From: Gammaproteobacteria bacterium
Lineage (GTDB): Bacteria > Pseudomonadota > Gammaproteobacteria > DSM-26407
Reading direction: 5' to 3'
NCBI GenBank assembly: GCA_028694565.1
Contig: JAQVKR010000048.1
Coordinates: 1-10,977 of the forward strand
Length of the DNA: 10,977 bases
The translations under genes were made by a program, and so were the position numbers. Positions 1 to 7,300 of the stretch are shown here, one piece after another (positions within the stretch are counted from its first letter, which is position 1; each line of letters opens with the position of its first letter). The notes under the pieces were generated by a model. That model saw nothing but the letters and a program-made list of their open reading frames with translations, had not been told where the DNA came from and searched no databases.

Positions 1-139
1 TGCCGACATCGACTACGGCTTCGCCGAGGCGAAGACCACCTACGGTGTCATCGGTGTGAAGGTGTGGATCTTCAAGGGTGAGATCCTCGGGGGCGAGGCC
101 GAAGCCGAGGGTGCCGCGCCCAAGGCTGCTGCCAAGTAA
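1..139 (+). CDS. rpsC: 30S ribosomal protein S3, C-terminal end (5' truncated by window)
   Basis: The frame reading from base 2 gives the last 45 residues of S3, ending in a TAA at 137-139. The stretch [20 protein letters not shown] followed by [11 protein letters not shown] is the conserved end of the S3 C-terminal domain. S3 sits at the mRNA entry tunnel of the 30S head. After GEILGG comes a short variable tail rich in Glu and Ala, ending AAPKAAAK; it is shorter and less basic than the E. coli tail. Only 11 bases separate the stop from rplP, as expected in the S10 operon order rpsC-rplP-rpmC-rpsQ. Most of the gene lies upstream of the window. Confidence 0.97.
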   Translation, partial: ADIDYGFAEAKTTYGVIGVKVWIFKGEILGGEAEAEGAAPKAAAK

Positions 140-150
140 GGGGAACTCAG

Positions 151-564
151 ATGCTACAGCCGAAACGTACCAAATACCGCAAGCAGCACAAGGGCCGTAA
201 CCGCGGTCTCGCCACCTCGGGCAATCGCGTGAGCTTCGGCGAGTTCGGCCTCAAGGCCGAGGGCCGCGGCCGCCTGACGGCGCGCCAGATCGAGGCCGCC
301 CGTCGTGCCATGACCCGCCACATCAAGCGCGGCGGCAAGATCTGGATCCGGGTCTTCCCGGACAAGCCGATCACCGAGAAGCCGCTCGAGGTGCGCATGG
401 GCTCCGGCAAGGGCAACGTGGAGTACTGGGTGGCCCAGATTCAGCCGGGCAGGGTCCTCTACGAGATGGAGGGCGTGTCCGAGGAGATCGCCCGCGAGGC
501 GTTCCGCCTGGCGGCCGCGAAGCTCCCGTTCAAGACCACTTTTGTGATGCGGACGGTGCTGTGA
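151..564 (+). CDS. rplP: 50S ribosomal protein L16
   Basis: The 137-residue product matches L16, an early-to-mid assembly protein of the 50S subunit that lies near the peptidyl-transferase centre and contacts the tRNA elbow. It starts [11 protein letters not shown] and contains [31 protein letters not shown] and [14 protein letters not shown], all diagnostic. Arg82, in the VRMG motif, corresponds to E. coli Arg81, the residue hydroxylated there by the oxygenase RoxA (YcfD); whether this organism has that enzyme cannot be seen here. The Shine-Dalgarno AAGGGGA overlaps the rpsC stop and lies about 6 bases before the ATG. The TGA stop overlaps the rpmC ATG by one base (TGATG), so translation is probably coupled. 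Confidence 0.98.
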   Translation: MLQPKRTKYRKQHKGRNRGLATSGNRVSFGEFGLKAEGRGRLTARQIEAARRAMTRHIKRGGKIWIRVFPDKPITEKPLEVRMGSGKGNVEYWVAQIQPGRVLYEMEGVSEEIAREAFRLAAAKLPFKTTFVMRTVL

Positions 565-767
565 TGAAACTGAATGCAAGCGAACTCAGGCAGAAGACGC
601 AAGAAGAGCTGCGCCAGGAGCTCACCGAACTCCTCCGCGAGCAGTTCAACCTGCGTATGCAGAAGGGCACCGGTCAGCTGTCCGCCACGCACCAGCTCAA
701 GGCTGTGCGTCGCAACATCGCCCGGGTAAAGACGGTTCTGCAGCAGAAAGCAGGTGCAGCGCAATGA
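564..767 (+). CDS. rpmC: 50S ribosomal protein L29
   Basis: L29 is a small two-helix hairpin protein at the polypeptide exit tunnel of the 50S subunit, near L23 and the docking site of trigger factor and SRP. From the ATG at 564 the product has 67 residues (E. coli 63). It contains [17 protein letters not shown] and [12 protein letters not shown], the family signature. A GTG at 561, directly before this ATG, is in frame and would add one Met. I chose 564 because E. coli L29 starts MK and because the TGATG overlap with rplP is a normal coupling junction. The stop overlaps rpsQ as ATGA. Upstream Shine-Dalgarno pairing is weak (GGACGG), which fits coupled re-initiation. Confidence 0.95.
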   Translation: MKLNASELRQKTQEELRQELTELLREQFNLRMQKGTGQLSATHQLKAVRRNIARVKTVLQQKAGAAQ

Positions 768-1024
768 GCGAAGAGAACAAGTCCACCCGCGGCATGATCG
801 GGCGGGTCATCAGCAGCAAGGCCGACAAGACCATCACCGTGCTGGTCGAGCGCAAGGTGCAGCATCCCCTCTACGGGAAGTTCATCAAGCGCTCCACCAA
901 GCTGCATGCTCACGACGAGCAGAACCAGTGCGGCGAGGGCGATGTGGTCATGGTCGAGCAGTGTCGTCCGCTCTCCAAGACCAAGTGCTGGCGCCTGGTT
1001 CAGGTTATCGAGAAGGCCGGCTGA
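764..1024 (+). CDS. rpsQ: 30S ribosomal protein S17
   Basis: S17 is an OB-fold primary binding protein of the 16S rRNA 5' domain. The 86-residue product (E. coli 84) has [39 protein letters not shown], then [22 protein letters not shown], the S17 signature. The ATG overlaps the rpmC stop (ATGA). It is the last gene of the S10 operon. No convincing intrinsic terminator follows: a 5-bp hairpin at 1057-1072 (CCAGG/CCTGG, loop of 6) has no T run after it. Transcription may therefore read through into rplN. Confidence 0.97.
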   Translation: MSEENKSTRGMIGRVISSKADKTITVLVERKVQHPLYGKFIKRSTKLHAHDEQNQCGEGDVVMVEQCRPLSKTKCWRLVQVIEKAG

Positions 1025-1075
1025 GCGGTCCATATACCGGCACTACCAGGATCGCTCCAGGGATGCGCCTGGCTC

Positions 1076-1104
1076 TTGGGTCGGGCGTATTTTCGTGGTA
1101 GTAT
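1076..1104 (+). promoter_or_regulatory. Predicted sigma70 promoter of the spc operon (Pspc-like, extended -10)
   Basis: In the 137-base gap between rpsQ and rplN, a -35 like TTGGGT (1076-1081) is separated by exactly 17 bases from a -10 like TAGTAT (1099-1104). The -10 is preceded by TGG (1096-1098), making the extended -10 form TGnTAnnAT-like. Transcription would start near 1111, leaving a leader of about 50 bases before rplN. E. coli has its spc promoter in the same gap, which raises the odds. The call rests on sequence match and position only. Confidence 0.62.
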
Positions 1105-1161
1105 TCGCGGTCTTTGCTCGTGCGGCCCTGGGGGTTCGCAAACTGGGTATCGGAGATAACA

Positions 1162-1530
1162 ATGATCCAGATGCAGTCAATGCTCGACGTGGCGGATAAC
1201 AGTGGTGCCCGTCGGGTCATGTGTATCAAGGTGCTGGGTGGTTCGCACCGGCGCTACGCCGGCATTGGCGACATCGTCAAGGTTACCGTAAAGGAAGCCA
1301 TTCCGCGCGGCAAGGTAAAGAAGGGTGACGTGTACAACGCGGTGGTGGTGCGGACCCGCAAGGGCGTGCGCCGCGCCGACGGCTCGGTCATCCGCTTCGA
1401 TGGCAACGCCGCGGTGCTGCTGAACAACCAGCTCCAGCCCATCGGTACCCGTATCTTCGGGCCCGTGACCAGGGAGCTGCGCAGCGAGCGGTTCATGAAG
1501 ATTATTTCGCTGGCGCCGGAAGTGCTCTGA
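1162..1530 (+). CDS. rplN: 50S ribosomal protein L14
   Basis: L14 binds 23S rRNA at the subunit interface, forms intersubunit bridges and is the docking site of the silencing factor RsfS. The product has 122 residues (E. coli 123), starting [20 protein letters not shown] and carrying [33 protein letters not shown] and [15 protein letters not shown], ending SLAPEVL. The frame is open further upstream to 1114, but that extension has no homology to L14. The ATG at 1162 follows a Shine-Dalgarno GGAG at 1152-1155 and gives the family N-terminus. It is the first gene of the spc operon. Confidence 0.98.
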   Translation: MIQMQSMLDVADNSGARRVMCIKVLGGSHRRYAGIGDIVKVTVKEAIPRGKVKKGDVYNAVVVRTRKGVRRADGSVIRFDGNAAVLLNNQLQPIGTRIFGPVTRELRSERFMKIISLAPEVL

Positions 1531-1544
1531 GGCAGGAGACAGTC

Positions 1545-1862
1545 ATGCGCAAGATTCGCAAAGGTGACGATGTTGTCGTCCTGGCCGGAAAGGACAAGGG
1601 CAAGCGCGGGAAGATCATTCGCGTGCTGACCAACGACCGGGTCGTGGTCGAGAACGTGAATATCGTCAAGCGCCATACGCGCCCGAACCCCCAGCGGGGA
1701 CAGGCCGGCGGCATCGTGGAGAGGGAGGCGTCCGTGCACGTCTCCAACGTGGCGCTTTTCAACCCGGTGAGCGGCAAGGGCGATCGGGTCGGGATTCGGA
1801 CTCTGGAGGACGGGCGGAAGGTGCGCGTCTTCAAGTCCAACGGTGAAGTTGTCGACGTCTAA
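1545..1862 (+). CDS. rplX: 50S ribosomal protein L24
   Basis: L24 is an assembly initiator that binds the 5' end of 23S rRNA and lies beside the polypeptide exit. The 105-residue product (E. coli 104) starts [20 protein letters not shown] and continues RGKIIRV, the KOW motif at about residues 4-32, followed by [21 protein letters not shown]. The Shine-Dalgarno AGGAGA precedes the ATG by 6 bases. The TAA stop is 15 bases before the chosen rplE start. The end of this gene and the start of rplE form the region that in E. coli holds the S8 repressor target. Confidence 0.97.
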   Translation: MRKIRKGDDVVVLAGKDKGKRGKIIRVLTNDRVVVENVNIVKRHTRPNPQRGQAGGIVEREASVHVSNVALFNPVSGKGDRVGIRTLEDGRKVRVFKSNGEVVDV

Positions 1863-1863
1863 G

Positions 1864-1901
1864 TGCAGGTTATGAACATGCCCAGACTGCAGGATTATTA
1901 C
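1864..1901 (+). promoter_or_regulatory. Candidate structured S8-type translational control region at the rplE start
   Basis: In E. coli, S8 represses the spc operon by binding an mRNA hairpin that contains the rplE start codon. At the same place here two alternative pairings are visible. TGCAG at 1864-1868 can pair with CTGCA at 1887-1891, closing over the AGG of the Shine-Dalgarno and the ATG at 1878. GTTAT at 1869-1873 can pair with ATTAC at 1897-1901 with one U-U mismatch, which is the register used in E. coli. The right-hand arm also encodes conserved L5 residues, so similarity alone is weak evidence. No experiment supports it. Confidence 0.3.
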
Positions 1902-2417
1902 AAGAGCACGGTGGTCCCGAAGCTGCAGGAGCAGTTCAACTACTCCAGCGCCATGGCGATTCCCCGGATCACCAAGATTACCCTCAACATGGGGGTGGGT
2001 GAGGCGATCGCCGACAAGAAGGTGCTCGAGAACGCGCTCTCGGACCTCGCGGGCATCACCGGCCAGAAGCCGATCGTCACGAACGCCCGGAAATCCATCG
2101 CCGGATTCAAGATCCGCGAGGGCTGGCCCATCGGCTGCAAGGTAACCCTGCGGCGGGAGCGGATGTACGAGTTCCTGGATCGTCTGCTGGCGATTGCGCT
2201 GCCCCGCGTGCGCGATTTCCGCGGCCTGAACCCGAAGTCCTTCGACGGACGCGGCAACTACAGCATGGGTGTCCGTGAGCAGATCATCTTCCCGGAGATC
2301 GACTACGACAAGATCGACGCTCTGCGGGGGCTGGATATCACCATCACCACCACCGCCAAGACCGACGAAGAGGGGCGCGCCCTGCTGGCCGCGTTCAACT
2401 TCCCGTTCAAGAGTTAA
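1878..2417 (+). CDS. rplE: 50S ribosomal protein L5
   Basis: L5 binds 5S rRNA and forms part of the central protuberance, contacting P-site tRNA and S13. From the ATG at 1878 it has 179 residues, exactly the E. coli length, starting [20 protein letters not shown]. Signatures include [67 protein letters not shown] and the end [18 protein letters not shown]. An in-frame ATG at 1872 and GTG at 1863 also exist. I chose 1878 because the AGG at 1867-1869 is correctly spaced for it and too close to 1872. Confidence 0.96.
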   Translation: MPRLQDYYKSTVVPKLQEQFNYSSAMAIPRITKITLNMGVGEAIADKKVLENALSDLAGITGQKPIVTNARKSIAGFKIREGWPIGCKVTLRRERMYEFLDRLLAIALPRVRDFRGLNPKSFDGRGNYSMGVREQIIFPEIDYDKIDALRGLDITITTTAKTDEEGRALLAAFNFPFKS

Positions 2418-2433
2418 GGAGAGGCAGGGGTCC

Positions 2434-2739
2434 ATGGCCAAGAAATCCGTGATCAACCGCGAACGCAAGCGCGAGCGCCTGGTCCAGAAGTACGCGGCGA
2501 AACGCCAGGAGCTGAAGGCGATCGTCAACAACATCAGCCTGGGCATCGAGGAGCGGATGGAGGCGCAGCAGCAGCTGCAGAAGCTGCCGCGCAATGCCTC
2601 CCCCTCCCGGCTGCGCAACCGCTGCCGTCTCACCGGTCGTCCCCACGGTTTCTACCGCAAGTTCGGCCTGGGGCGGAACAAGCTCCGCGAGGCGGCCATG
2701 CGCGGTGACGTGCCTGGCCTCGTGAAGGCCAGCTGGTAG
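2434..2739 (+). CDS. rpsN: 30S ribosomal protein S14 (long, zinc-free form)
   Basis: S14 is a late-binding protein of the 30S head near the decoding site. The 101-residue product starts [20 protein letters not shown] and ends [20 protein letters not shown] then ASW. It is the long C-minus type: only one Cys is present (NRCRLTGRP), so the CxxC-CxxC zinc ribbon of short S14 is absent and no zinc is bound. A strong purine-rich Shine-Dalgarno (AAGGAGAGG) starts inside the rplE stop region. A 59-base gap then separates it from rpsH. Confidence 0.98.
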   Translation: MAKKSVINRERKRERLVQKYAAKRQELKAIVNNISLGIEERMEAQQQLQKLPRNASPSRLRNRCRLTGRPHGFYRKFGLGRNKLREAAMRGDVPGLVKASW

Positions 2740-2798
2740 GTTTCCCGCGTCGGGGGTGCCGGCGCGCAGGACAGAGTCGCTGAAGCAGGAATCATACA

Positions 2799-3194
2799 AT
2801 GAGCATGCAAGATCCCATCGCGGATATGCTGACCCGTATCCGCAACGGCCAGGCCGCTGCCAAGAAGGAAGTCAGCATGCCTTCCTCCAAGCTCAAGGTG
2901 GCCATCGCCGGAGTGCTGAAGGAAGAAGGTTACGTCGCTGACTACAGCGTGGCGGAAGAGGGCGTGAAGACGGTGCTGACCGTTGCCCTGAAGTACTTCC
3001 AGGGCAAGCCCGTCATTGAAAGCCTGCAGCGTGTCAGCCGCCCCGGCCTGCGCATCTACAAGGACGCCGCTCACCTCCCGAAGGTGAACAACGGGCTTGG
3101 CGTCGCGATCGTCTCCACCTCCAGGGGCGTGATGACCGATCGTGCCGCTCGCGCTGCCCACCAGGGCGGCGAGATCCTCTGCGTCGTGTCCTAA
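2799..3194 (+). CDS. rpsH: 30S ribosomal protein S8
   Basis: S8 is a primary 16S rRNA binding protein (helices 21/25) and, in E. coli, the feedback repressor of the spc operon. The 131-residue product (E. coli 130) starts [20 protein letters not shown] and has [40 protein letters not shown] and the C-terminal RNA-binding signature [20 protein letters not shown], ending ILCVVS. An in-frame ATG two codons later (MQDP) is possible. I kept 2799 because MSMQDP is the usual family N-terminus and the Shine-Dalgarno AGGAA lies about 7 bases before it. Confidence 0.98.
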   Translation: MSMQDPIADMLTRIRNGQAAAKKEVSMPSSKLKVAIAGVLKEEGYVADYSVAEEGVKTVLTVALKYFQGKPVIESLQRVSRPGLRIYKDAAHLPKVNNGLGVAIVSTSRGVMTDRAARAAHQGGEILCVVS

Positions 3195-3210
3195 CGGGAG
3201 GGGCCAGGCA

Positions 3211-3744
3211 ATGTCGCGAGTCGCAAAGAGTCCGGTGGCGGTCCCCAAGGGGGTCGACGTCACCCTGAATGGTCAGAGCATCACGGTCAAGGGCCCCAAG
3301 GGCTCCCTGAGCTGGGATGTGCACCCCCGCGTGGAAGTGGTGCGGGACGGGGAGGAGCTCAAGTTCTCGCCGCGCAACGGCGGCAAGGACGGCTGGGCCT
3401 TCGCCGGCACCACCCGGGCCCTGGTGAACAACATGGTCAAGGGCGTGACCGATGGTTTCGAGCGCAAGCTGCAGCTGGTGGGCGTGGGCTATCGCGCCCA
3501 GGCGCAGGGCAAGACCCTGAACCTCACCCTCGGCTTCTCGCACCCGGTCAGCTATGAGGCGCCCGAAGGTATCACCTTCGAGACCCCGAGCCAGACAGAG
3601 ATTCTGGTCAAGGGCATCGATCGGCAGGCGGTTGGGCAGGCGGCGGCGAAGATCCGCGCCTTCCGCTCCCCCGAACCGTACAAGGGCAAGGGTGTCCGCT
3701 ACGCGGATGAGACCATTTCGCTCAAAGAGGCGAAGAAGAAGTAG
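3211..3744 (+). CDS. rplF: 50S ribosomal protein L6
   Basis: L6 sits near the sarcin-ricin loop and the GTPase-associated centre of the 50S subunit. From the ATG at 3211 the product has 177 residues, equal to E. coli, starting [20 protein letters not shown]. Two duplicated alpha/beta domains span roughly residues 1-80 and 81-177. Signatures are [43 protein letters not shown] and the C-terminal [11 protein letters not shown]. The frame stays open upstream into rpsH, but the Shine-Dalgarno GGGAGGGG after the rpsH stop fixes the start. Confidence 0.98.
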   Translation: MSRVAKSPVAVPKGVDVTLNGQSITVKGPKGSLSWDVHPRVEVVRDGEELKFSPRNGGKDGWAFAGTTRALVNNMVKGVTDGFERKLQLVGVGYRAQAQGKTLNLTLGFSHPVSYEAPEGITFETPSQTEILVKGIDRQAVGQAAAKIRAFRSPEPYKGKGVRYADETISLKEAKKK

Positions 3745-3753
3745 GACTAGGCT

Positions 3754-4107
3754 ATGGACAAGAAGACATCCCGCAATCGCCGCACCCGCCGCGCCCGCTA
3801 CAAGATTCGCGAGCTTGGCCAGTACCGTCTGTGCATTCACCGCACGCCGCGGCACATTTATGCCCAGCTCATCGCGCCCAACGGCTCCGAGGTGGTGGCG
3901 AACGCCTCGACCCTGGAGAAGGACCTGCGCAACGGCGAGACCTACACCGGCAATGCGGCCTCCGCCGCCGCGGTGGGCCGGCTCATCGCCGAGCGCGCCC
4001 GCGCTGCCGGCGTCACCCGGGTCGCTTTCGACCGCTCCGGCTTCAAATACCATGGTCGTGTGAAGGCGCTGGCCGACGCAGCCCGTGAAAACGGCCTCGA
4101 GTTCTGA
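3754..4107 (+). CDS. rplR: 50S ribosomal protein L18
   Basis: L18 binds 5S rRNA together with L5 and L25 and brings it into the central protuberance. The 117-residue product matches the E. coli length. It has a very basic N-terminus ([20 protein letters not shown]), then [20 protein letters not shown], and the C-terminal signature [20 protein letters not shown] followed by ARENGLEF. It lies 9 bases after rplF and 11 bases before rpsE. Confidence 0.98.
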   Translation: MDKKTSRNRRTRRARYKIRELGQYRLCIHRTPRHIYAQLIAPNGSEVVANASTLEKDLRNGETYTGNAASAAAVGRLIAERARAAGVTRVAFDRSGFKYHGRVKALADAARENGLEF

Positions 4108-4118
4108 AGGGATAGGCA

Positions 4119-4625
4119 ATGGCAAGTTTCGACTCACAGAAGAACAGCGACGGACTCCAGGAAAAGCTGGTCAACGTCAATCGCGTGGCCAAGGTGGTCA
4201 AGGGCGGCCGCATCTTTTCCTTCACCGCACTGACCGTCGTGGGCGACGGCAACGGCCGGGTCGGCTTCGGTCGCGGCAAGGCCCGTGAAGTGCCCGCCGC
4301 CATTCAGAAGGCGATGGAGAACGCGCGCCGGAACATGGTCAGCGTGGAGCTGAAGGGCAACACCCTGCAGTATCCGGTCACTGCCCGCCACGCCGGTTCC
4401 AAGGTCTTCATGCAGCCGGCTTCCGAGGGTACCGGCATCATCGCCGGCGGCGCCATGCGTGCCGTGTTCGAGATGCTCGGCGTGCACAACGTGCTGGCCA
4501 AGTGCATCGGCTCGACCAATCCGGTGAACGTGGTTCGCGCCACGCTCAAGGCGCTGACCTCCATGTCCTCGCCGGAGCAGGTCGCCGCCAAGCGTGGCAA
4601 GAGCGTGGACGAGATTCTGGGGTGA
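4119..4625 (+). CDS. rpsE: 30S ribosomal protein S5
   Basis: S5 lies on the back of the 30S subunit, forms part of the mRNA entry site and affects decoding accuracy. The 168-residue product (E. coli 167) contains an N-terminal double-stranded-RNA-binding-like domain with [20 protein letters not shown] and [20 protein letters not shown], then a C-terminal domain with [20 protein letters not shown] and [16 protein letters not shown]. The loop [10 protein letters not shown] is where E. coli spectinomycin-resistance changes fall. Ala in place of the E. coli Ser is common across bacteria and is not evidence of resistance. The TGA stop is within the Shine-Dalgarno of rpmD. Confidence 0.98.
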   Translation: MASFDSQKNSDGLQEKLVNVNRVAKVVKGGRIFSFTALTVVGDGNGRVGFGRGKAREVPAAIQKAMENARRNMVSVELKGNTLQYPVTARHAGSKVFMQPASEGTGIIAGGAMRAVFEMLGVHNVLAKCIGSTNPVNVVRATLKALTSMSSPEQVAAKRGKSVDEILG

Positions 4626-4630
4626 GCGCC

Positions 4631-4816
4631 ATGACCGACAAGAAAACCCTGCGTGTGACCCTGGTGCGGAGCCTCAGCGGCCGCCTGCCCGACCACAAGG
4701 CCTGCGTGGCCGGTCTGGGCCTGCGCCGTCTCCAGCACACCGTCGAAGTGGAGGACACCCCGGCCGTGCGCGGCATGATCAACAAGGTGTCCTACATGCT
4801 GAAAGTCGAGGAATGA
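4631..4816 (+). CDS. rpmD: 50S ribosomal protein L30
   Basis: L30 is a small late-assembly 50S protein. The 61-residue product (E. coli 59) reads [20 protein letters not shown], then [20 protein letters not shown] and [20 protein letters not shown], matching the [22 protein letters not shown] family pattern. The Shine-Dalgarno GGGGTGA covers the rpsE stop, leaving 5 bases between genes. The frame is open further upstream, but that extension is simply rpsE read in another frame. The stop TGA at 4814 lies just before rplO. Confidence 0.97.
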   Translation: MTDKKTLRVTLVRSLSGRLPDHKACVAGLGLRRLQHTVEVEDTPAVRGMINKVSYMLKVEE

Positions 4817-4818
4817 CC

Positions 4819-5256
4819 ATGCGCCTGAACAGCCTCAAACCCGCACCGGGCTCCCGCCCCGAGGGTCGCCGCGTCGGCCGCGGCATCGGTTCCGGTCTGG
4901 GCAAGACCGGTGGTCGCGGCCACAAGGGCCAGAAGTCCCGCGCCGGCGGCACCGTCAAGCCCGGCTTCGAGGGCGGCCAGATGCCGCTGCAGCGCCGCCT
5001 GCCCAAGTTCGGCTTCAAGTCGCGCATCGCCGCGACCCGTGCCGAGGTGCGCCTGGGCGAGCTGAACGGCATCGACGCCGAGGTCATCGACCTGCTGGCG
5101 CTGATCGGCGCCGGTGTCGTGCCGCAGCAGACCAAGACCGCGAAGGTGATCCTCTCCGGCGAGCTGAGCAAGGCCGTCACCCTGCGGGGTGTCGCGGTGA
5201 CCAAGGGTGCCCGCGCCGCCATCGAAGCCGCCGGCGGCAAGGTGGAAGAGGCCTAA
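4819..5256 (+). CDS. rplO: 50S ribosomal protein L15
   Basis: L15 is a 50S assembly protein whose long basic N-terminal arm penetrates 23S rRNA. From the ATG at 4819 it has 145 residues (E. coli 144), starting [20 protein letters not shown]. The Gly/Arg/Lys-rich arm covers about residues 10-65 ([38 protein letters not shown]). The globular end has [20 protein letters not shown]. Another in-frame ATG at 4813 overlaps the rpmD stop (ATGA). I prefer 4819 because the GAGGA at 4808-4812 is correctly spaced for it and abuts 4813, and because the family begins MRLN. Confidence 0.96.
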   Translation: MRLNSLKPAPGSRPEGRRVGRGIGSGLGKTGGRGHKGQKSRAGGTVKPGFEGGQMPLQRRLPKFGFKSRIAATRAEVRLGELNGIDAEVIDLLALIGAGVVPQQTKTAKVILSGELSKAVTLRGVAVTKGARAAIEAAGGKVEEA

Positions 5257-6594
5257 GTGTCCACTCCAGGGTCAGCAATCGGCAGCCTGGGACGGCTGTC
5301 AGAGCTCAAGCGGCGACTGCTGTTCGTCCTCGGCGCTCTGTTCGTCTACCGGATCGGTGCGCACATTCCCGTTCCGGGCATCGATCCGGTGGCGCTCGCC
5401 ACCCTGTTCGATCAGCAGCGCGGAACCATCCTGGACATGTTCAACATGTTCTCGGGCGGTGCGCTCAAGCGCCTGACGATCTTCGCCCTGGGGGTGATGC
5501 CCTACATCTCCGCCTCCATCATCATGCAGCTCCTGACAGTGGTCTCGCCGAAGCTGGAGCAGCTGAAGAAGGAGGGCGAATCCGGGCGGCGCAAGATTAC
5601 CCAGTACACCCGCTACGGCACCGTGGTCCTGGCCACCTTCCAGGCGCTGGGCATCTCCATCGCCCTGGAGAGCCAGAGCGCGGGCGGGCTGCCGGTGGTG
5701 ATCGATCCGGGCTTCGCGTTCCGCTTCACGGCGGTCATCACGCTGGTCACGGGCACCATGTTCCTCATGTGGCTGGGTGAGCAGATCACCGAGCGCGGCA
5801 TCGGCAACGGCATCTCGCTCATCATCTTCGCGGGCATCGTCGCCGGCCTGCCGGCGGCCATCGGCGGCACCGTCGAGCTGTCGCGCACGGGTGAGCTGCA
5901 CATCATCACCCTGTTCGTCCTGTTCGCCCTGGCGATGGGCGTGACGGGCTTCGTGGTGTTCATGGAGCGGGGCCAGCGCCGGATCACGGTGAATTACGCG
6001 AAACGCCAGATGGGACGGAAGATGTACGCCGGGCAGACCAGCCATCTGCCCCTGAAGGTGAACATGGCCGGCGTGATTCCGCCCATCTTCGCCTCCAGCA
6101 TCATTCTGTTCCCGGCGACCATCGCGGGGTGGTTCGGCAGCGCGGAGGGCATGGGCTGGCTGCGCGATCTGTCCAACACCATGTCGCCGGGGCAGCCGCT
6201 GTACGTGATGTCCTACGCCGCGGCCATCATCTTCTTCTGCTTCTTCTACACGGCGCTGGTCTTCAATCCCAAGGAGACGGCCGAGAACCTGAAGAAGTCC
6301 GGTGCCTTCATTCCGGGCATCCGGCCCGGCGAGCAGACCGCGCGCTACATCGATGGGGTGATGACCCGGCTGACCCTGGCGGGCGCCGTCTACATCACCG
6401 CCGTGTCGCTGCTGCCGGAGTTCCTGATTCTGTACTGGAACGTCCCGTTCTACTTCGGCGGCACGTCCCTGCTGATCATCGTGGTGGTGATCATGGACTT
6501 CATGGCCCAGGTGCAGGCGCACCTGATGTCGCACCAGTACGACTCGCTGATGAAGAAGGCCAATCTCAAGGGCCGTGGCGGGTTGCTGCGCTGA
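5257..6594 (+). CDS. secY: Protein translocase channel subunit SecY
   Basis: SecY is the ten-helix inner-membrane pore of the Sec translocon, working with SecE, SecG and SecA. The 445-residue product (E. coli 443) starts with GTG directly after the rplO TAA; the Shine-Dalgarno AAGAGG lies inside the rplO end. Visible landmarks are [20 protein letters not shown] (residues 14-33, helix 1), the plug region [18 protein letters not shown] (53-70), [19 protein letters not shown] (helix 2), [35 protein letters not shown] (cytosolic loop C4), and [16 protein letters not shown] (loop C5). Arg356 matches E. coli Arg357, required for SecA-driven export. The C-terminus ends [12 protein letters not shown], slightly longer than in E. 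coli. A 45-base gap precedes rpmJ. Confidence 0.98.
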   Translation: MSTPGSAIGSLGRLSELKRRLLFVLGALFVYRIGAHIPVPGIDPVALATLFDQQRGTILDMFNMFSGGALKRLTIFALGVMPYISASIIMQLLTVVSPKLEQLKKEGESGRRKITQYTRYGTVVLATFQALGISIALESQSAGGLPVVIDPGFAFRFTAVITLVTGTMFLMWLGEQITERGIGNGISLIIFAGIVAGLPAAIGGTVELSRTGELHIITLFVLFALAMGVTGFVVFMERGQRRITVNYAKRQMGRKMYAGQTSHLPLKVNMAGVIPPIFASSIILFPATIAGWFGSAEGMGWLRDLSNTMSPGQPLYVMSYAAAIIFFCFFYTALVFNPKETAENLKKSGAFIPGIRPGEQTARYIDGVMTRLTLAGAVYITAVSLLPEFLILYWNVPFYFGGTSLLIIVVVIMDFMAQVQAHLMSHQYDSLMKKANLKGRGGLLR

Positions 6595-6639
6595 AAGACG
6601 GCCTGGCATCTGTAGCGCATTAGCATTCTGGAGTCAGAA

Positions 6640-6753
6640 ATGAAAGTACAAGCTTCGGTAAAGAAAATCTGCCGGCACTGCAAGATTATCCGCCGCAAGG
6701 GCACGGTTCGCGTCATCTGCAAGGACGCGAAGCACAAGCAGCGCCAGGGCTGA
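6640..6753 (+). CDS. rpmJ: 50S ribosomal protein L36 (zinc-ribbon form)
   Basis: This 37-codon gene encodes L36, a late-assembly protein binding 23S rRNA near the L7/L12 stalk base. It reads [20 protein letters not shown] then [17 protein letters not shown]. Cys11, Cys14, Cys27 and His32 form the zinc site of the C-plus type, matching the 37-residue bacterial form rather than the 38-residue E. coli one. The start follows a Shine-Dalgarno GGAG at 6630-6633. It closes the spc operon; the position directly after secY and before rpsM is the gammaproteobacterial order. Confidence 0.96.
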   Translation: MKVQASVKKICRHCKIIRRKGTVRVICKDAKHKQRQG

Positions 6754-6795
6754 ACAGGTCGCCGGTCGCCGTCGGGCGAGCGGCAGAGGGTGGCA

Positions 6796-6845
6796 GCCGG
6801 TCGTGGGTCCGAGACGCGGACACCACGGCCGGTGCTTGATTTTAT
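6796..6845 (+). terminator. Candidate intrinsic terminator or attenuator ending the spc operon
   Basis: Stem arms at 6796-6811 and 6817-6833 pair almost throughout: CCGG with CCGG, a U-G wobble, CGTGG with CCACG, a small internal mismatch (G6807 against CA at 6821-6822), then TCCG with CGGA over the loop AGACG (6812-6816). The tail from 6833 is TGCTTGATTTTAT, T-rich but interrupted, so termination may be partial. A smaller hairpin (TCGCC/GGCGA, loop GTCG, 6766-6779) lies upstream. The tail overlaps the predicted alpha promoter. Confidence 0.5.
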
Positions 6846-6864
6846 GGTGATCTGACGGTATCAT
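6836..6864 (+). promoter_or_regulatory. Predicted sigma70 promoter of the alpha operon
   Basis: A -35 TTGATT (6836-6841, four of six matches to TTGACA) lies exactly 17 bases before a -10 TATCAT (6859-6864, five of six matches to TATAAT). The expected start is near 6871, giving a leader of about 45 bases to rpsM, whose ribosome site is GGAG at 6904-6907. The spacing and the location directly before rpsM make this one of the better promoter calls in the window. Confidence 0.68.
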
Positions 6865-6888
6865 TTCGCGCTTTTCGCAAGTAGCGTT

Positions 6889-6937
6889 CAGGCGTCAGTA
6901 CTAGGAGTGGTTTGAATGGCCCGTATAGCAGGCGTCA
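6889..6937 (+). repeat. 9-base direct repeat flanking the rpsM start (candidate S4 control region)
   Basis: CAGGCGTCA occurs at 6889-6897 in the rpsM leader and again at 6929-6937 inside codons 5-8 of rpsM, exactly 40 bases apart. In E. coli, S4 represses the alpha operon by binding a pseudoknot spanning the rpsM leader and start. I cannot draw a convincing pseudoknot here by eye. The repeat is real; the regulatory meaning is inference and it may be chance. Confidence 0.25.
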
Positions 6938-7272
6938 ACATCCCGGTTAAGAAACACGCTTGGGTGGCCCTCACCGCCATCTACGGCGTCGGTGACACGC
7001 GTGCCCGCAAGATCTGCGCGGACGTGGGTATCAAGCCGGATGTGAAGATCCAGGATCTCACCGAACAGGAACTCGATGCCATCCGCAACGAGGTCGCCAA
7101 GTATGTGGTTGAAGGAGACCTGCGCCGCGAGATCTCCATGAACATCAAGCGTCTCATGGACCTCGGCTGCTATCGGGGACTGCGCCACCGCCGCGGTCTG
7201 CCGCTGCGCGGTCAGCGGACCAAGACCAACGCCCGCACCCGCAAGGGTCCGCGCAAGCCCATCAAGCGCTAA
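6916..7272 (+). CDS. rpsM: 30S ribosomal protein S13
   Basis: S13 lies in the 30S head, forms bridges to L5 and 23S rRNA and touches P-site tRNA through its basic tail. The 118-residue product (E. coli 118) starts [20 protein letters not shown] with [14 protein letters not shown], the helix-hairpin-helix region. The C-terminal half has [20 protein letters not shown] and [20 protein letters not shown]. The Shine-Dalgarno TAGGAG lies 8 bases before the ATG. It is the first gene of the alpha operon; 28 bases separate it from rpsK. Confidence 0.98.
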   Translation: MARIAGVNIPVKKHAWVALTAIYGVGDTRARKICADVGIKPDVKIQDLTEQELDAIRNEVAKYVVEGDLRREISMNIKRLMDLGCYRGLRHRRGLPLRGQRTKTNARTRKGPRKPIKR

Positions 7273-7300
7273 CAGCTAAGGCACTCCCAGGAAAACCGGC

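Noticed and set aside
1114..1161. An upstream extension of rplN starting at an earlier codon.
   Set aside because: The extra 16 residues have no L14 similarity, the region lies just after the predicted promoter, and the ATG at 1162 has a proper ribosome site.
1254..2633. A 459-codon open frame on the minus strand opposite rplN-rplX-rplE-rpsN.
   Set aside because: It lies antisense to four clearly recognised ribosomal genes, has a composition typical of the reverse of G+C-rich codons, and has no recognisable motif.
4180..4215. Ala in place of the E. coli Ser in the S5 loop [10 protein letters not shown] as a possible spectinomycin-resistance change.
   Set aside because: Ala at this place is common in bacteria and is not among the resistance changes I can name with confidence.
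5299..6609. A 436-codon open frame on the minus strand opposite secY.
   Set aside because: Its His/Gln/Asp/Arg-rich sequence is what reverse-reading of hydrophobic, G/C-ending secY codons produces; there is no domain signature.
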